This document shows positions 6,454-7,843 of a stretch of DNA of 7,843 bases, piece by piece. The first letter of the stretch is position 1; each line of letters opens with the position of its first letter. The notes below the pieces were generated by a model, which was not told the DNA's origin, made no database searches, and was given only the letters and a program-made list of their open reading frames with translations. Both the position numbers and the translations under genes were made by a program. Source of the stretch: Candidatus Solincola jinzensis (lineage in GTDB: Bacteria > Actinomycetota > Geothermincolia > Geothermincolales > RBG-13-55-18). The stretch covers positions 1 through 7,843 of the forward strand of contig JACVJG010000107.1 in assembly GCA_015711875.1 (NCBI GenBank), read 5' to 3'.

Positions 6454-7368
6454 TCACTCACCTCCCTGGGCGCGCTCGAGGCCCTCGTTGCGCTTGTTGA
6501 TCACGTAGCCCACGCCGGCAGCCGCCACCAGTCCCACCAGGGCCAGCCCTCCCCAGGGGGCGCCGGGCTTGACCAGGGTCTCCCACACCGTGACCCCGGC
6601 GGGCACGGAGGGCTTCTCCGGCAGGCCGTAGCGGGCGGGCTCGTCCTCCAGCACGTAGATGTAGTGGAGGCCTCCCACCTGGTCCAGGCCGTAGATGCGG
6701 GCCTTTTCCTTTTTGCGCTCCGCCTTGAGGAAGGCCACCCTCTCCTCGGCCTTCTTCGCCATCTCCTCGCGGGCGCCGAAGTCCAGGGCCCCGGAGGTGC
6801 AGGTCTGCACGCAGGCGGGGCGGTTGCGGGAAGGCACCGGGTCGGGAGCCTTGGCGAGGTCCGGGGAGGCCTGCTCGGGGGTGGGGAAGGCCTCGGGGTC
6901 CTGGGTGATGCGGTCGAAGCAGAGCACGCAGCGGCCGATGGCCTTCTCGGCCTCGTCGTAGCGGCAGGCCTGGAAGGGGCAGGTGGCCACGCAGTAGTTG
7001 CAGCCTATGCACTGCTTGGGGTCGGTGCGCACCAGCCAGGCCTCGGGGTCGTCCGCCGAGACCTTGTACTTCTTGGTGGCCCCGGAGGGGCAGACCTTGA
7101 CGCAGGTGGCGTCGGTGCAGTGCATGCACTGGTACTTGGTGAAGTACCAGTAGAGCTCGTCGTCGGAGGCCGGGCGCTTCTCGGGCTCGTTGAAGAGGAT
7201 GCGCATCCAGCACTGGGCGGTGAGTTCGAGAGGGTTCTCATAGGTGCCCTCGTTGTCCGTCCTGGTGTAGGTGCGCTGGTTCCAGTTCTTGCAGGCTACC
7301 TGGCAGGCCCGGCACCCCGTGCACTTGCTGGCGTCGAAGAGGATCGCCTTGTCCGTCGGGTTAGCCAT
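6454..7368 (-). CDS. fdhB: Formate dehydrogenase beta subunit, FDH-N type, four [4Fe-4S] clusters and C-terminal anchor
   Basis: This subunit carries electrons from the catalytic subunit to the membrane partner. The 304 residues hold four cysteine sets: Cys16/19/22/26, Cys81/84/89/93, Cys120/123/126/130 and Cys147/150/186/190, as expected for four [4Fe-4S] clusters. The segment PACVQTCTSGALDFG (184-198) and the GGLHYIYVL stretch (232-240) follow E. coli FdnH closely. A hydrophobic helix (about 272-290), followed by NKRNEG, matches the single FdnH transmembrane anchor that contacts the cytochrome b subunit. No such cytochrome gene is adjacent; rnfC starts one base after the stop. No Tat signal is seen, as expected for a beta subunit exported with its partner. 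Small oddities are CTSG in place of CPTG in the fourth cluster set and an extra Cys135. GGAAGG 9 bases before the ATG supports the start. Beta subunits of related molybdoenzymes are similar, but the neighbour favours formate dehydrogenase. Confidence 0.93.
   Translation of the reverse strand: MANPTDKAILFDASKCTGCRACQVACKNWNQRTYTRTDNEGTYENPLELTAQCWMRILFNEPEKRPASDDELYWYFTKYQCMHCTDATCVKVCPSGATKKYKVSADDPEAWLVRTDPKQCIGCNYCVATCPFQACRYDEAEKAIGRCVLCFDRITQDPEAFPTPEQASPDLAKAPDPVPSRNRPACVQTCTSGALDFGAREEMAKKAEERVAFLKAERKKEKARIYGLDQVGGLHYIYVLEDEPARYGLPEKPSVPAGVTVWETLVKPGAPWGGLALVGLVAAAGVGYVINKRNEGLERAQGGE
6461..6466 (-). promoter_or_regulatory. Ribosome binding site that decides the rnfC start
   Basis: GGGAGG on the minus strand lies inside the last codons of fdhB, 8 bases before the ATG at 6452. 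It favours that ATG over the in-frame GTG at 6461, whose first base is the last base of this site. Confidence 0.75.
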
Positions 7369-7369
7369 A

Positions 7370-7843
7370 TCACTTCACCTTCCTTAGGTTCACCAGGAAC
7401 GCTTTCGACTCGGGGATGGTGGTGTTGGCATCGCCCACATGGGGTGTGAGCTGGTTGGCGGCGTAGTTCTTCTTGGAGATGCCGTTCCTCTCCGGGCCGC
7501 CGGGGAAGAGGCCGATGTAGCCATAATGCCAGGTCATCCCCACGATATGGACTTTCCTGGTGTTTCCATTGTCCCCGATCTCCAGCGGCAGCGGCTTGAG
7601 GCGGGTGGTGACCACCGCCACCCCCTGCACCTTGCCGCGCAGGCTTTCCACCTCCACCAGGTCACCCTTCTTGATCCCCAGCTCCTCGGCGAGCTCCACC
7701 GAGATCTCCACGAAGTGCTCGGGCATGGCCTCTCCCAGCCAGGAGTTGTTGCGGGTCATCTGGCCCGCCTGCCAGTGCTCGGTGACGCGGTAGGTGGTGC
7801 CGATGTAGGGGAACCTCGGGTCTCCGACCTCAGCGAAGCCCCA
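7370..7843 (-). CDS. fdhA: Formate dehydrogenase catalytic (alpha) subunit, C-terminal end only
   Basis: Only the last 157 residues lie in the window; the start and the active site are beyond the right edge. This is the molybdopterin dinucleotide-binding domain found at the C-terminus of formate dehydrogenase alpha chains. Landmarks are FPYIGTTYRVTEHW near the window edge, EHFVEISVELAEELGIKKGD, and LTPHVGDANTTIPESKAFLV near the end. The last closely parallels the end of E. coli FdnG (LTPFVGDANT and so on). Catalytic residues, a selenocysteine codon and any Tat signal cannot be judged from here, so neither metal nor cell side is settled. The TGA at 7370-7372 lies one base before the fdhB ATG, as expected for subunits of one enzyme. 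A methionine at 7759 is internal, because the frame continues to the edge with family-like sequence. Confidence 0.93.
   Translation of the reverse strand, partial: WGFAEVGDPRFPYIGTTYRVTEHWQAGQMTRNNSWLGEAMPEHFVEISVELAEELGIKKGDLVEVESLRGKVQGVAVVTTRLKPLPLEIGDNGNTRKVHIVGMTWHYGYIGLFPGGPERNGISKKNYAANQLTPHVGDANTTIPESKAFLVNLRKVK

Noticed and set aside
5061..6500. Plus-strand open frame of 479 codons opposite rnfC
   Set aside because: It is an antisense shadow: its His, Gly and Leu-rich product has no domain, while the opposite strand carries all RnfC motifs. Strong GC at third positions removes stops on the other strand.
6421..7449. Plus-strand open frame of 342 codons opposite fdhB
   Set aside because: Same cause: low-complexity Gly, Leu and Val-rich product opposite a gene with all sixteen cluster cysteines in place.
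1..7843. CRISPR array, tRNA, rRNA, insertion sequence or attachment site
   Set aside because: No regularly spaced repeats, cloverleaf, transposase motif or terminal inverted repeats were seen on either strand.

Overview
The window is high-GC bacterial DNA with every convincing gene on the minus strand, so transcription runs from right to left. The gene set suggests an anaerobe that moves electrons between formate, NAD(H) and the membrane. The calcium-type P-type ATPase resembles mycobacterial CtpE and the apbE start looks leaderless. Both hint weakly at a deep-branching, high-GC Gram-positive (actinobacterial) lineage, but the window alone does not prove this.

Right half (7843 to about 4110): one compact operon, read in the order fdhA (C-terminal end only), fdhB, rnfC, rnfD. 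The gaps are 1, 1 and 15 bases, and a strong intrinsic terminator at 4110-4142 follows rnfD. fdhA and fdhB are the molybdenum/tungsten catalytic subunit and the four-cluster iron-sulfur subunit of an FDH-N-type formate dehydrogenase. Where the cytochrome b gamma subunit gene would be expected, the operon has the NADH/FMN subunit RnfC and the membrane flavoprotein RnfD. The other Rnf genes (rnfG, rnfE, rnfA, rnfB) do not follow. This suggests a hybrid formate dehydrogenase-RnfCD enzyme that links formate/CO2 to NAD(H), and it is the main point of interest here.

Middle (4110 to 3784): an intergenic region with a possible promoter, a hairpin that would mask a ribosome binding site, and a short open frame interrupted by one TAA. 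It leads into a long gene (3783-1231) for a CtpE-like P-type cation ATPase.

Left part (1230 to 1): about 370 bases with no convincing gene, then an ApbE-type FAD:protein FMN transferase cut off by the left edge. ApbE enzymes attach FMN to threonines in Rnf/Nqr subunits, and RnfD here has such a threonine, so this gene plausibly matures the complex encoded on the right.
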